A stretch of 45,118 nucleotides of DNA from Nocardia asiatica NBRC 100129 (GCF_000308415.1 NZ_BAFS01000088.1:1-45118), one strand, 5' to 3'. Numbered from the stretch's first letter, positions 1 through 9,254 are shown. Notes: generated from the sequence alone by a model not told the origin. Numbers and translations are program-made.

Positions 1-555
1 GACCACGCCCGCGGTGATCACCCCGCCCTCGTCCAGCAGCAGATCCGCGCGCACGCCCGCCTGCCGCAGATGCGCGGCCATCCGCTCGGCGCCCTCGCCG
101 CCGAAGACCTCTTCGTCGTGCCCGAAGGCCAGATACACGGTGTGCCGGGGGCGCAGGCCCGCGGCGAGCGCCGACTCGACCGCCTCCAGGATGGCCAGCA
201 CGCGGCTTTTGTCGTCGATCGCGCCACGGCCCCAGATGAATTCGTCGTCGACCACACCCGCGAACGGCGGGTGGGTCCAGCGCTGCGGATCGTCCGCGGG
301 CACCACGTCCTGGTGCGCGAGCAGGATCGCGGCCACCCGGTCCGGTTCGGTGCCCGGCCAGCGGTAGAGCCTGCTGTGCGCGAACCGCCGCAATTCGAGT
401 TCGGCGTGCACGCGCGGGAAGGACGCTCGCAGGTGCGCGTCGAGGCGGTCGAACGCGGCGCTGTCGGCGTCGCGCGGGTCGTCGGTGGACACGGTCGCGC
501 ACCGCAGCGCGGCGGCGAGGCGCTCGGCGGTCAGGTCGTCGACCGGTTCCGTCAT
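1..555 (-). CDS. M20 family metallopeptidase, N-terminal part (runs off left edge)
   Basis: Zinc-dependent M20-type peptidase/deacylase, probably of the carboxypeptidase S / PM20D1-like branch. The 185 residues in the window contain the expected metal-site motifs in order: HQD near residues 81-83, GRGAIDDK near 109-116 and GHDEE near 146-149, where the second Glu would be the general base. No signal peptide is seen, so it is probably cytoplasmic. The start ATG (555-553) overlaps the stop of the upstream secreted hydrolase by four bases (ATGA), so the two are translationally coupled. That suggests sequential breakdown of a peptide or N-acyl amino acid, which is inference. The dimerisation domain and C-terminal metal ligands lie outside the window. 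Confidence 0.85.
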   Translation of the reverse strand, partial: MTEPVDDLTAERLAAALRCATVSTDDPRDADSAAFDRLDAHLRASFPRVHAELELRRFAHSRLYRWPGTEPDRVAAILLAHQDVVPADDPQRWTHPPFAGVVDDEFIWGRGAIDDKSRVLAILEAVESALAAGLRPRHTVYLAFGHDEEVFGGEGAERMAAHLRQAGVRADLLLDEGGVITAGVV

Positions 556-2219
556 CGGTCACCGGTGCGGTCGGGCAGATTCATGGGCACCGTTGCATTG
601 TTCAACACACTCGGGTCGAGGGCGATCGTCTTCTCGTTTCGCCACTTCACGATGCCTTCGGTGAGCCCGCCCGGCAGATCGGGACGACGCGTTCCGCTCA
701 GCAGCGGCAGCTCGACGCGGGCCGAGGTCACCGTCACGGGAGCGAAGGCGGGGGAGTGCGACCACACGTCGTCGACCACGTCGGTGACGCGCACGCCGAT
801 CCGATGACCTGCGGGAATCGGCCAGTCCTGCGCGAGCAGCCGAACCTCGGCGGTGTCGCGGACGGGGGCGATGCCGCGGGTGATGACCGTCGCGCGAAAG
901 TCGGGTGCGATGTCGTAGAGCTCGACCGCGACCGTCGCGCTCGCCGGGCCGCTCAGCCGGAGGGCGGCGGTCGGGATGCCGGACAGATGCTGGTCCCCGG
1001 TCAGCGGCTCGGAGACCGACCAGATCTCGCGATCGGGCCCCGGCACCAGGCCGCGATCGGTATAGCCGCCCGGCCGCAGCTCCACCGCGACCCGCTGGGC
1101 GTCCGCGGGCGGCCAGGCGCTCTCCGCGCGCCAGCGGCCGTCGAACTGGCCGACGGTGATCCGCGGGCCGGGAACCTGCACGTCGCGGCCCGCGACGTGC
1201 TTGTCGAAGAACGCGAGCAACTCGGTGTCGAAGTGCGGTGTGCCGCATTTGTCGTGGCAGGTGCGGTGTCCCCACTGGCCGAACCAGGCCCGGTGGTCGC
1301 CGGGGCCGAGACCGTTCCAGAGGTCGAACACCCGGTATGCCCGGGTGTTGTAGTCGACGAAACCCTGACCGAGGAACAACGGGATCGTGTTGCCGCGCAG
1401 TCGTGCGACCAGGTCGCGGTCGCGCCAGAAGGCGGTGTCCGCGTTGTGGTCGCCGATGTCGGCCAGGTACTGCCGATAGCACTGCCACGGCAGCTGCGTC
1501 GCGTTCGCCTGGTATTCCCCGGAGTCCTCCGGGCGCGGTGGAGTAGAGGCGATGAGCAGATGCTCCAAGCCCGCGAAGTCGGCGGGGCGCACACCGCTCT
1601 CGGTGATCGGCTTACCGGAGAACTTCCACGAGACGCCCTGCATGTACAGGTAGGAATACGGGTCGACGACCGGCTCGAACGCGCCGACGGCCGCGAGGCC
1701 CTTCGGCGCGGTGGCCAGGCCCATGAGGCCGGTCCAGGCTTCGTACGACGTGCCGAACAGCCCCACCTTGCCGGTGGACCACGGCTGGCTTGCCGCCCAC
1801 TCCACGGCCGCGGCGACGTCCGCGCGTTCGCCGGGGCCGCCGAAGTCCGGGCAGCCGTTGGAGCCGCCGAATCCGCGCAGGTCGACGACGACGTAGGTGT
1901 AGCCCGCGTTCAGGAACAACTCGGCGGTGAGATTGTCGGTGGACGGGCCGCCGGAAAGGCGCGGCTCGCTCAGATACGCCAGATGCGCGCGATAGGGGCT
2001 GACGGTGAGGACGACGGGCGTGCGGGTGTCGTCGGAGACACCGGCCGGGCGCAGGATGTCCGCGTGCAGCCGGGTGCCGTCCTTGCCGTCGATGTACGTC
2101 TGCTTCCACTGGTAGGGCACCGGAAGCGGTTCGGCGGCGGCGGTCACCGGGGCGATCGCGGCCAGCAGCAACAGCAGGCCGCACAGGGCACGCGACAGGA
2201 CGGCTCGTTCGGTCACCAT
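552..2219 (-). CDS. Secreted CocE/NonD family alpha/beta hydrolase (X-Pro dipeptidyl-peptidase S15-like)
   Basis: Predicted exported serine hydrolase of 555 residues. The chosen ATG at 2219 gives a clean Sec signal: a charged MVTERAVLSR start, then a Leu/Ala-rich core ending near AAA. The reading frame stays open further upstream, but that stretch would precede the signal. The nucleophile elbow is GTSYEAWTG (Gly-x-Ser-Tyr-x-x), typical of the S15/CocE family. A DFGGPGERADVAAAVEW block precedes it and a WGHR motif likely carries the catalytic His. The C-terminal part is the usual jelly-roll (XPD_C) domain. It is coupled by an ATGA overlap to the downstream M20 peptidase. It faces the DMT permease divergently, with 111 bp between start codons. 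The substrate cannot be read from sequence. Confidence 0.85.
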   Translation of the reverse strand: MVTERAVLSRALCGLLLLLAAIAPVTAAAEPLPVPYQWKQTYIDGKDGTRLHADILRPAGVSDDTRTPVVLTVSPYRAHLAYLSEPRLSGGPSTDNLTAELFLNAGYTYVVVDLRGFGGSNGCPDFGGPGERADVAAAVEWAASQPWSTGKVGLFGTSYEAWTGLMGLATAPKGLAAVGAFEPVVDPYSYLYMQGVSWKFSGKPITESGVRPADFAGLEHLLIASTPPRPEDSGEYQANATQLPWQCYRQYLADIGDHNADTAFWRDRDLVARLRGNTIPLFLGQGFVDYNTRAYRVFDLWNGLGPGDHRAWFGQWGHRTCHDKCGTPHFDTELLAFFDKHVAGRDVQVPGPRITVGQFDGRWRAESAWPPADAQRVAVELRPGGYTDRGLVPGPDREIWSVSEPLTGDQHLSGIPTAALRLSGPASATVAVELYDIAPDFRATVITRGIAPVRDTAEVRLLAQDWPIPAGHRIGVRVTDVVDDVWSHSPAFAPVTVTSARVELPLLSGTRRPDLPGGLTEGIVKWRNEKTIALDPSVLNNATVPMNLPDRTGDR

Positions 2220-2330
2220 AGGACTATCGAGTTTGCCGGGACAGCCGTCCAGCCCCCGGAACCGGGGTGGTCGTCCAGTCGCCGGGCGCACGCCATCCGG
2301 CGTTCATCCGGGCAGACCAGCATCGGCGCT

Positions 2331-3329
2331 GTGCCGGAGCGCTATTTCGGATCCGTCGACGCGGTGGCGACGATCACCCTGGCGTTGTTCAGCGCGTTGC
2401 TGTTCGCGGTGTCCGCGGCTCTGCAACAGGGCGCCGCACGGCAGGCGGCCGCGGAAACCGGGCAGGGACGGTTCCTGCTGCTCGCCGCGATCGCGCGCCG
2501 CTTGATCACCGACCGCCGCTGGCTGGCCGGGCAGGGAGCGAACGTGGCCGGGTTCGTCGTGCACGCGTTCGCGCTGCGTTTCGGGGCCATCGCGGTGGTG
2601 CAGGCGTTGCTGGTCGTGCAATTGTTGTTCGCGCTGCCCTTCGCGGCGCTGCGGCGCAGGTGTGCGCTACCGGCCCGGGACTGGGCCGGAACGACCGCGG
2701 TCTGCGCCGGGCTGATCCTGCTCGTCGCGCAAGGGATTCCCGCGCATTCGGCGGTGCGCGGCGAACGGTTGCCCGTCGCGGGCGCCGCAGTGGTCGTCGC
2801 GATCGCCGTGCTGTTCGGCATGTCTCGGCTGGCCCGCTCCACGCAGCTGCGGTCCGCGCTGGTGGCTGTCGCGGCGGGCTGCTGTTTCGCCGCCACCGCG
2901 GTCCTGGTGGTGGTGGCGACGAGCGCGCTGCCGCAGCCGAGCTGGGCGCTGCTGGGCATTCCGGTGTCCACGCTGCTCGGCGGCATCCTCACTCAGGAGG
3001 CGTACGCCCGCGGGTCACTGCCCACCGCGCTGACCGCGATGACGATCACCGACCCGGTGCTCAGCTACCTGGCCGGAGCGACACTGTTCACCGCGACCAT
3101 CCACCCGCGCCCGCCACTGCTGGCTTGCGCGGCCATCGCGGTGATCGTGGGCATCGCGCTGCTGGCGAACTCGCCGACCTTGCACGACGAGCGGGAAGCC
3201 GCCGACGCGGCGCAGCAGGCCGGGCGGGCGCGGTTCGACCGGGTGGCTCATGGTGGCTACGGCCGCTGGACGCGGCGCGGCGGCCTACCGTCCGAGCGCG
3301 GCATCCGAATGCTGTTGCGCCGCAGTTGA
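2331..3329 (+). CDS. DMT (drug/metabolite transporter) family membrane protein
   Basis: Integral membrane protein of 332 residues with about nine to ten hydrophobic helices, in the arrangement of DMT/EamA-type permeases. The C-terminal tail is charged and cytoplasmic. The GTG at 2331 is chosen because the first helix (ATITLALFSALLFAVS) follows directly. The frame is open much further upstream only as antisense to the CocE hydrolase, which I regard as fortuitous. No clear Shine-Dalgarno is seen. The gene is convergent with the glycosyltransferase, 29 bp away. The transported compound is unknown. Confidence 0.75.
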   Translation: MPERYFGSVDAVATITLALFSALLFAVSAALQQGAARQAAAETGQGRFLLLAAIARRLITDRRWLAGQGANVAGFVVHAFALRFGAIAVVQALLVVQLLFALPFAALRRRCALPARDWAGTTAVCAGLILLVAQGIPAHSAVRGERLPVAGAAVVVAIAVLFGMSRLARSTQLRSALVAVAAGCCFAATAVLVVVATSALPQPSWALLGIPVSTLLGGILTQEAYARGSLPTALTAMTITDPVLSYLAGATLFTATIHPRPPLLACAAIAVIVGIALLANSPTLHDEREAADAAQQAGRARFDRVAHGGYGRWTRRGGLPSERGIRMLLRRS

Positions 3330-3358
3330 GGCCGGTCGCTCCCGCGCTTCGATGAGCG

Positions 3359-4480
3359 TCAGGCGGAGCGGGCCGGGGTTTCGTAGGGCGCGTAGAGGGC
3401 GAGCATGCGCTCGATCGTGGCCGACCACGGAAAGCGTTCCGCCGCCGCGCGCGCCGCGCGCCTGCGCTGGTCGGCCGGGAGGGCGAGCAGCGCGCGGACA
3501 CCGTCGGCGAGGCCGTGCGGGGTCCCGTCGCACACGATGCCCGAGCCGGGCGCGCCGACGAGTTCGCGGGCCGCGCCCGCCGTGGGAACCACGACCGGCG
3601 TCCCGCACGCGAGAGCCTCCAGCACGGCGAGGCCGAAAGTTTCGGCAGGAGAGGGGAATACGGCGATGTCGGCGTCGGCGATCAGGGCGGCCAGGGCGGT
3701 CCGGTCGGTGAGGTGGCCGTGGAACACGATCGGAAGCCCGGCCGCCATCTGCTCCAGACGCGGACGCAGCGGGCCGTCACCGACCACCGACAGCGTGCAG
3801 CGCAGACCGGATTCGACCAGCACGCGGACCGCCCGGATCGCGCCTTCGGCTCGTTTCTCCCGCGACAACCTGCTCACCAGGACCAACCGCACCGGGTCGT
3901 CGGAGCGCTCGGGTGCGCGCGGTCCTTCGGTGGACGGGCGAAAGGTGGTGAGGTCGACGCCGAGCGGAACCCGGCGTACGTTGCGCGCGCCGACCCGGTC
4001 GAATTCGGCGGTGGCGAAATCCGATGTGACGACGACCTTCTCGGCGCGCACCCAGAGCCGCCGGTTGGCCAGGTCGGCCGCCGTGGTGAGCGGGAAGCCG
4101 CGCGGCACCCGCGAGCGCAGGATGGCGTCGATGCGTTCGTGCGAGAACAGCACCAGCGGGACGCCCGCGCCGCGCGCCCACGGCGCCAGCCAGCGGATGC
4201 TGAGTTTGTCGCTGCACTCGAGCACGTCGGGGGCCAGCCGATCGAGCACGGGCCGGGTACGGCGGGCGGTGAGCACGTGATAGCCGGCCTCGCCGAACTT
4301 CGGGCTGCGCACGGTGATCCGGTGGCCGGACGCGGTGTGCTCGTCGTCGTCGCGTGGACCGGGCACCACGAGCACGCGATCGTGACCCGCCGCCGAATAG
4401 CCACGCCCGATCTCGTCGACGCAGGTGCGCAAACCGCCGGAAGCCGGGGTGTAGAAGTTGGCGATCTGCACGATCCGCAC
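3359..4480 (-). CDS. GT4-like (GT-B fold) glycosyltransferase
   Basis: Family 1/4 retaining glycosyltransferase of 373 residues. The N-terminal Rossmann half begins MRIVQIANFYTPASGG, with the glycine-rich acceptor/donor loop. The C-terminal half has LVLVSRLSREKR (first donor-site beta strand), VVGDGPLRPRLE and the EX7E-type segment SPAETFGLAVLEALACGTPVV. These match GDP-mannose or UDP-sugar dependent enzymes such as actinobacterial mannosyltransferases. The start is the GTG at 4480, which shares its G with the TAG stop of the upstream deacetylase (TAGTG, one-base overlap). The two are therefore coupled and probably act on the same glycoconjugate. The specific acceptor is not determinable. Confidence 0.85.
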   Translation of the reverse strand: MRIVQIANFYTPASGGLRTCVDEIGRGYSAAGHDRVLVVPGPRDDDEHTASGHRITVRSPKFGEAGYHVLTARRTRPVLDRLAPDVLECSDKLSIRWLAPWARGAGVPLVLFSHERIDAILRSRVPRGFPLTTAADLANRRLWVRAEKVVVTSDFATAEFDRVGARNVRRVPLGVDLTTFRPSTEGPRAPERSDDPVRLVLVSRLSREKRAEGAIRAVRVLVESGLRCTLSVVGDGPLRPRLEQMAAGLPIVFHGHLTDRTALAALIADADIAVFPSPAETFGLAVLEALACGTPVVVPTAGAARELVGAPGSGIVCDGTPHGLADGVRALLALPADQRRRAARAAAERFPWSATIERMLALYAPYETPARSA

Positions 4481-5220
4481 TAGCCGACCGCCGATCCGAC
4501 CAGCTCGCCGTAGGTCGTCGCCCGTGCCCCGGTGCGCAGTACCGCGTCGATGGCGCGCAGGGTGGTGTCGCGCAGGCCCGGCCTGCCCAGGTCGTCGGGA
4601 TGCAGCGCCAGGCGGACCAGCCCGTCGCGTTCGGCGATGCGGCGGGCCAGGGTGCCGAACATCTCCGCGCCGAACCGTTCGGACCATCCGCCGCCCGGAC
4701 GATGCGAGAGGGCGAATCCCCGATACCGGCGTCCGGTGCCCAGGTGCTTCGCCGCGAAGTGCGAGGTCGTGTAGGTGAAGCCCGCCGCGCGCAGCGCCCG
4801 CTCCGCACCGGGCGAGGCCAGCCAGCCAGGGGGAGTAAAGCCGGTGGTGGACAAACCCGCTTCGGACATCACCTCGGTACCGGCGCGCAGCTTGGCCGTG
4901 GCCTCGCCGACGTTCAACGCGGCGAATTCGGCCGCTCCGCGTGCTACCGCGTGTCCTACCGCGCGACGCGGCCACCCGCCTTCGGGCCCCGCCCGGTGCG
5001 ACCACCCGTGCAGCAGGATGTCGTCACCGGCCCGTCGGCGCTCGCGCAGGAACGCCGCACAGTCCGGATCGCCGGACAACCGTCGCCCCCGCCACGGACC
5101 CGGAATCACCAACAGCGAGACGGGAATCCCGAAACGATCGGCGTCGGCGCACCAGCGCGCCGTCTCCCCCGCACTCGCCGGTGCGACGTCATGGACGCTC
5201 ACCACCAACCGCGCACACAC
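4480..5220 (-). CDS. DUF2334 polysaccharide deacetylase-like protein
   Basis: Protein of 246 residues of the NodB-like deacetylase superfamily, DUF2334 branch. It starts MCARLVVSVHDVAPAS (first metal-binding Asp in SVHDV) and has ILLHGWSH (the HxxxH-like metal motif) and GFTPPGW, plus a late LALHPDDL motif. No signal peptide is apparent. It sits directly upstream of, and overlaps, the GT4 glycosyltransferase, so a two-step modification of a cell-envelope glycan or glycolipid is plausible. This is inference from operon structure and family. Confidence 0.8.
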   Translation of the reverse strand: MCARLVVSVHDVAPASAGETARWCADADRFGIPVSLLVIPGPWRGRRLSGDPDCAAFLRERRRAGDDILLHGWSHRAGPEGGWPRRAVGHAVARGAAEFAALNVGEATAKLRAGTEVMSEAGLSTTGFTPPGWLASPGAERALRAAGFTYTTSHFAAKHLGTGRRYRGFALSHRPGGGWSERFGAEMFGTLARRIAERDGLVRLALHPDDLGRPGLRDTTLRAIDAVLRTGARATTYGELVGSAVG

Positions 5221-5656
5221 GTCGGGGAAGCTAACACCGCCCGGTGGCCGCGAGCTGAACAGCGCGATGCGCTCATCTGAAAGATGGGTTCGCGCCGGTC
5301 ACCAGATATCCGCCCAGGCCGCACCGGCAGGTCGAACGCCGCGGCCCGCCCCCTTACCAGCACCGGCATCGGGGCGCCCGCCGGAAGCCCGGCCCGCAAC
5401 GACGTCGCCCGTCCCCGGCGGAATCCCGAGAACACGTTCGAGCCGTGGCATGTCGACATGCTGAGCGGACGCGACGCGTCTGGTCGCGAGCGGGCATTCG
5501 TCGTGCGGTGGGAGTCGCCGCAGGTCCGGGCGACCGTGACACCTGATATCGCAAATCGCTATGGCCCGGCTGAACTGGGCGGCAGCGCAACAATTCTCGT
5601 CTGGTCTCCGAGGCGGTTCGGCGTATGATCAGGCCAGTGCTGATACCGGGGGAAGA
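5221..5656. other. Divergent intergenic region, no gene supported
   Basis: This 436-bp stretch separates the divergently transcribed deacetylase and YbjN/chaperone-like gene. Open frames occur on both strands, for example 5284-5628 on plus, but they lack a convincing start, ribosome binding site or recognisable motif. It should hold two promoters, though no clear -35/-10 pair was identified. Confidence 0.4.
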
Positions 5657-6100
5657 ATGAGCGAGCCGGCGACCGCGGACTGGGAGCAGTTCGTGCGAGC
5701 GCTCGCGCACTGCCTTTCCGAGTTGCCCTCGCGGGCGACGCTCATCATCGCCGCGCCCGGAAATCGCTACGTCCAGTTCGTCCAGTACGACATCAAATTG
5801 TCCGCTGAACTGGCCGGGAACCATTACTTGAGCAACCCGATCCCGGAGACCGCCGCGCGGGAGTTGCGGGCGCTGGGCTGGCACGAGCCCGCGGTGCGAC
5901 GCGACGCGGACAACTGGACCAGGACCCTCTTCTGGCCCATCGCGCCGAACACCCTGGTCGAGTTCGCCCGCTCGGTGGCCGTCGGCCTGCGGGACGCCCT
6001 CGGAGTCGCCGCGCCGGTCGAATTGCGCGCGATGGGCTGGACCGAGGCGTCGGGTGACCTGGATCTCGCCGTGCTCGGCCCGATCGCTCGCCGCGGGTAG
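5657..6100 (+). CDS. Small YbjN/T3SS-chaperone-like (TY-Chap type) protein
   Basis: A 147-residue soluble protein. The ATG at 5657 has a good purine-rich site (gggggaag) just upstream. It has the size and motif pattern of the TY-Chap/YbjN superfamily of peptide-binding chaperone-like domains: an N-terminal amphipathic helix, a strand RATLIIAAPGNRYVQFVQY, then NHYLSNPIPETAARELRALGW and a matching RAMGWTEASGDLDLAV ending. Related actinobacterial genes often occur near secretion or conflict loci. No catalytic motif is seen. The family call is from memory of the pattern and is moderate. Confidence 0.6.
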   Translation: MSEPATADWEQFVRALAHCLSELPSRATLIIAAPGNRYVQFVQYDIKLSAELAGNHYLSNPIPETAARELRALGWHEPAVRRDADNWTRTLFWPIAPNTLVEFARSVAVGLRDALGVAAPVELRAMGWTEASGDLDLAVLGPIARRG

Positions 6101-6161
6101 CGCCGCGGCGGCCGCTGTCCCACGGCAAAGCCGCGACTACCTGGGCACTATTCTGAGAGAC

Positions 6162-6896
6162 ATGGCAGCAGGCAAGCCCACCAAGGAAGCGAAGGCCGCG
6201 GCGAAAGCGGCCCGCAAGCAGCAGTCGAGAGAACGCCGCAAGCAGTTGTGGCAGGCGTTCCAGATGCAGCGTAAGGAAGACAAGCTGCTGCTGCCGCTGA
6301 TGATCGGCGCCCTGGTCGGCATCACCGCCGTCTTCGTCGTGATCGGCCTGATCTTCGGGCTGACCTTGTTCCTCGTCCCGCTGGGCGTGGTGCTCGGCGC
6401 GCTGGTGGCGTTCATCATCTTCGGACGGCGGGTGCAGAAGAGCGTCTATCGCAAGGCCGAGGGCCAGGCGGGCGCCGCGGCCTGGGTGCTGGACAACTTG
6501 CAGGGCAAGTGGCGGGTGAGCAACGGCATCGCCGCGACCACCCAGTTGGACGCGGTGCATCGGGTGATCGGCCTGCCCGGCGTGGTGCTGGTCGCCGAAG
6601 GATCCCCGCAGCGAGTCAAGTCGCTGCTCGCCCAGGAGAAGAAGCGCACCGCCCGGTTGATCGGCGACACTCCGATCTACGACATCGTCATCGGGAACGA
6701 CGAAGGCCAGGTTCCGCTCAAAGACCTGCAGCGCTACCTCACCAAGCTGCCGCGCAACATCGACACCAAGCGGATGGACCTGATCGAAGGCCGGCTGGCC
6801 GCGCTCAGCGCGCGCGGCGGGCCCGCCCTGCCGAAGGGGCCGATGCCCGCCGGGGCGAAGATGCGCGGCGTGCAGCGGACCATCCGCCGCCGCTGA
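6162..6896 (+). CDS. DUF4191 membrane protein (Rv2219 homologue)
   Basis: Protein of 244 residues. It has a Lys/Arg/Ala-rich cytoplasmic N-terminus, two closely spaced transmembrane helices around residues 45-90 (LLPLMIGALVGITAVFVVIG and LFLVPLGVVLGALVAFIIFG) and a cytoplasmic alpha/beta domain ending in a basic tail (RTIRRR). It matches the conserved mycobacterial protein encoded by Rv2219, which lies between lipA and glnA1 in M. tuberculosis. Here it still precedes the RDD protein and glnA, but lipA is about 34 kb away. Function is unknown. A G-C-rich hairpin follows the stop. Confidence 0.85.
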   Translation: MAAGKPTKEAKAAAKAARKQQSRERRKQLWQAFQMQRKEDKLLLPLMIGALVGITAVFVVIGLIFGLTLFLVPLGVVLGALVAFIIFGRRVQKSVYRKAEGQAGAAAWVLDNLQGKWRVSNGIAATTQLDAVHRVIGLPGVVLVAEGSPQRVKSLLAQEKKRTARLIGDTPIYDIVIGNDEGQVPLKDLQRYLTKLPRNIDTKRMDLIEGRLAALSARGGPALPKGPMPAGAKMRGVQRTIRRR

Positions 6897-6905
6897 CCGC
6901 AGATG

Positions 6906-6933
6906 GCCCGTGTCCCTTTCGTGGGACGCGGGC
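6906..6933 (+). terminator. Stem-loop after DUF4191 gene
   Basis: An 11-bp stem (GCCCGTGTCCC with GGGACGCGGGC, one G-U pair) and a 6-nt loop, TTTCGT, start 10 bases after the stop codon. There is no U-tract, as is common in actinobacteria. Because the stem is nearly symmetric it may also terminate the convergent RDD transcript. Confidence 0.6.
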
Positions 6934-7046
6934 TTCCGCGACTCGCGCGGCACGACTGCCCTGTGACCTCGATCACGAACCGGGCAGTGCAGGGGGTACC
7001 GGCCGCGGACCGCGGCGGCGCGTCCTTGCCATATGCCCGAAGCGGC

Positions 7047-7502
7047 TCAGCGCGAATGCACCAGCGCCGTGCCGGTGGCCCGGTCGTGCATGCCGCGCCC
7101 GTCGGCGTCGGTGAACAGCGCGGGCACCACGAACAGCAGCAGCACCTGCCTGGCCAAGGCGCGGACGAAGCCGACCCGGACGGGCGCGTCGATGCGCACC
7201 GTCCGCAGCCGCAGGAAATACTGCCCCGGCGTGAAGCCGAACAGCGTGACCGCGCCGACGCCGATGACGAACCAGACCAGCAGCGTCAGGCTCGACGCCG
7301 AACCACTGCGGACGATCAGCGCCGCGATGCCGAGCGCGATCATCCAGTCCACGAAAAGGGCGGCGATGCGGCGCCCCATGCCCGCCAGCGAGCCCGCTCC
7401 GGTCTTCGGCAGGCCGAGGTGCTCACCGGGGAACTCGGAGGTTGCCGGGCCGCCGGAGTCGGCCGGAGGTCCGGAGAGCCAGGAGCCGGTGATGCGTGCC
7501 AT
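7047..7502 (-). CDS. RDD family membrane protein (Rv2219A homologue)
   Basis: Protein of 151 residues. After a hydrophilic Gly/Pro-rich N-terminus comes the RDD core: GMGRRIAALFVDWMIALG (Arg and Asp of the motif), a second hydrophobic helix and TPGQYFLRLRTVRID, then a third helix with FTDADGRGMHDRATGT, which carries the characteristic D-RG-HD signature. It is expected in the cytoplasmic membrane and its role is unknown. The ATG at 7502 is chosen because the protein length then fits the family. The open frame upstream overlaps the glnA promoter. It is divergent from glnA, as expected for this conserved neighbourhood. Confidence 0.85.
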   Translation of the reverse strand: MARITGSWLSGPPADSGGPATSEFPGEHLGLPKTGAGSLAGMGRRIAALFVDWMIALGIAALIVRSGSASSLTLLVWFVIGVGAVTLFGFTPGQYFLRLRTVRIDAPVRVGFVRALARQVLLLFVVPALFTDADGRGMHDRATGTALVHSR

Positions 7503-7640
7503 GCACCCAGAATAGGCGCGCCCGAACCGGCGCCCGGTACCGCACAAGCGCCAGTTCAGCGTCGGCGCGCGCCGCGGCGGGGGCAGGACTACCATGCATT
7601 TCGAGTCCGGGTGGTCAGCACCACGCCGCCAGACGCACGT

Positions 7641-7678
7641 GTAACACCGGCGAAACACAGCCTTGACTGCAGGGAAAC
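7641..7678 (+). promoter_or_regulatory. GlnR box (four half-sites) upstream of glnA
   Basis: Four pentamers at exact 11-bp spacing: GTAAC (7641), GAAAC (7652), TTGAC (7663) and GAAAC (7674). They fit the actinobacterial GlnR a1-n6-b1-n6-a2-n6-b2 consensus (gTnAC / GaAAc, from Streptomyces and mycobacteria). Position about 80 bp before the glnA start implies nitrogen control of glnA by GlnR. The a2 half-site coincides with a possible -35 element. Confidence 0.8.
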
Positions 7679-7692
7679 ACGGCATCCATAGC
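7663..7692 (+). promoter_or_regulatory. Candidate glnA promoter overlapping the GlnR box
   Basis: TTGACT (7663-7668) resembles a -35 element and CATAGC (7687-7692) a -10 element, with an 18-bp spacer. The -35 lies inside GlnR half-site a2 and half-site b2 occupies the spacer. Predicted by eye, with no transcript start evidence. Confidence 0.45.
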
Positions 7693-7754
7693 GTCTGGTC
7701 GCGACGAACCCATGCAAGCGACACTGGCTGGGAACCGATCCGTAAGGAGAACAA

Positions 7755-9191
7755 GTGACGTTCAGCACGGCCGACGAGGTCATCAAATTCATCGCTGATG
7801 AGGACATCGAGTACGTCGACATCCGGTTCAGCGACCTGCCGGGTGTGCAGCAGCACTTCTCGATCCCGGGGAAGGCCTTCACCACCGACCTCGCCGAGGA
7901 AGGGCTAGCGTTCGACGGCTCCTCCGTTCGTGGGTTCCAGTCCATCGACGAGTCGGACATGCTGCTGCTGCCCGACTTCTCCACCGCGCGCGTCGACCCG
8001 TTCCGCGCCGCCAAGACGCTGAACCTCAACTTCTTCGTGCACGACCCGTTCACCCGGGAGGCCTACAGCCGCGACCCGCGTAACGTCGCGCGCAAGGCGG
8101 AGGAGTACCTGCGCTCCACCGGCATCGCCGACACCGCGTACTTCGGTCCCGAGGCGGAGTTCTACATCTTCGACTCGATCCGCTACGACTCGGCCATGAA
8201 CGGCGCCTTCTACGAGATCGAGTCGGTCTCCGGTTCCTGGAACACCGGCGCCGAGTTCGACCCCGACGGCGGCCGCAACCGCGGTTACAAGGTCCGCAAC
8301 AAGGGCGGCTACTTCCCGGTCGCGCCCTACGACCACTACGTCGACCTGCGCGACAAGATCTCGACCAACCTGCAGAACTCCGGCTTCGAGCTGGAGCGCG
8401 GCCACCACGAGGTCGGCACCGCGGGCCAGGCCGAGATCAACTACCGGTTCAACACCCTGCTCGCCGCGGCCGACGACCTGCAGCTGTTCAAGTACATCGT
8501 CAAGAACACCGCCTGGCAGGAAGGCAAGACCGTCACCTTCATGCCGAAGCCGCTCTTCGGTGACAACGGCTCGGGCATGCACGTGCACCAGTCGCTGTGG
8601 AAGGACGGCAAGCCGCTGTTCCACGACGAGGCCGGCTACGGCGGCCTGTCCGACCTGGCGCGCCACTACATCGGCGGCATCCTGCACCACGCGCCGTCGC
8701 TGCTGGCGTTCACCAACCCGACGGTGAACTCCTACCACCGCCTGGTCCCCGGCTACGAGGCCCCGATCAACCTGGTGTACTCGCAGCGCAACCGCTCCGC
8801 CGCGGTCCGCATCCCGGTCACCGGCAACAACCCGAAGGCCAAGCGCCTCGAGTTCCGCGCGCCGGACTCCTCGGGCAACCCGTACCTGGCCTTCGCCGCC
8901 ATGATGATGGCCGGCCTGGACGGCATCAAGAAGAAGATCGAGCCGCTGGCCCCCGTCGACAAGGACCTCTACGAGCTCCCGCCGGAGGAGGCCAAGAACA
9001 TCCCGCAGGCCCCCACCAGCCTGGCGTCGGTCATCGACCGCCTCGAGCAGGACCACGACTACCTCACCGAAGGCAACGTCTTCACCGAGGACCTGATCGA
9101 GACCTGGATCACCCTCAAGCGCGAGAACGAGATCGCCCCGGTGAACCTGCGGCCGCACCCGTACGAGTTCGAGCTGTACTTCGACGTGTAA
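7755..9191 (+). CDS. glnA: Glutamine synthetase type I (GSI-beta)
   Basis: ATP-dependent condensation of glutamate and ammonia to glutamine; a cytoplasmic dodecamer. At 478 residues it has the full type I length. Motifs visible are [11 protein letters not shown], the ATP/metal region [38 protein letters not shown] (glutamate binding) and RIPVTG. Tyr406 in [12 protein letters not shown] is the adenylylation site at the same number as in M. tuberculosis GlnA1, so control by a GlnE-type adenylyltransferase is expected. The GTG start is supported by AAGGAGA at 7743-7749. The gene is preceded by a GlnR box and followed by a strong hairpin. It is a standalone transcription unit. Confidence 0.98.
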   Translation: MTFSTADEVIKFIADEDIEYVDIRFSDLPGVQQHFSIPGKAFTTDLAEEGLAFDGSSVRGFQSIDESDMLLLPDFSTARVDPFRAAKTLNLNFFVHDPFTREAYSRDPRNVARKAEEYLRSTGIADTAYFGPEAEFYIFDSIRYDSAMNGAFYEIESVSGSWNTGAEFDPDGGRNRGYKVRNKGGYFPVAPYDHYVDLRDKISTNLQNSGFELERGHHEVGTAGQAEINYRFNTLLAAADDLQLFKYIVKNTAWQEGKTVTFMPKPLFGDNGSGMHVHQSLWKDGKPLFHDEAGYGGLSDLARHYIGGILHHAPSLLAFTNPTVNSYHRLVPGYEAPINLVYSQRNRSAAVRIPVTGNNPKAKRLEFRAPDSSGNPYLAFAAMMMAGLDGIKKKIEPLAPVDKDLYELPPEEAKNIPQAPTSLASVIDRLEQDHDYLTEGNVFTEDLIETWITLKRENEIAPVNLRPHPYEFELYFDV

Positions 9192-9254
9192 GTCGTCACC
9201 GGCTCCGAATCGCGGGGGAGACCTCCGGGTGCTCCCTCCGCGGTGAGTTTCGTC

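Noticed and set aside
756..2330. Long open frame on plus strand running into the DMT permease
   Set aside because: It is antisense to the CocE hydrolase and reads as Arg/Gly/Val low-complexity shadow. The permease itself begins near 2331.
5284..5628. Plus-strand frame with a protein-like C-terminus (FVVRWESPQVRATV)
   Set aside because: The first 55 residues are Arg/Pro-rich, there is no ribosome binding site, and the frame ends just before the true downstream start. Not enough support.
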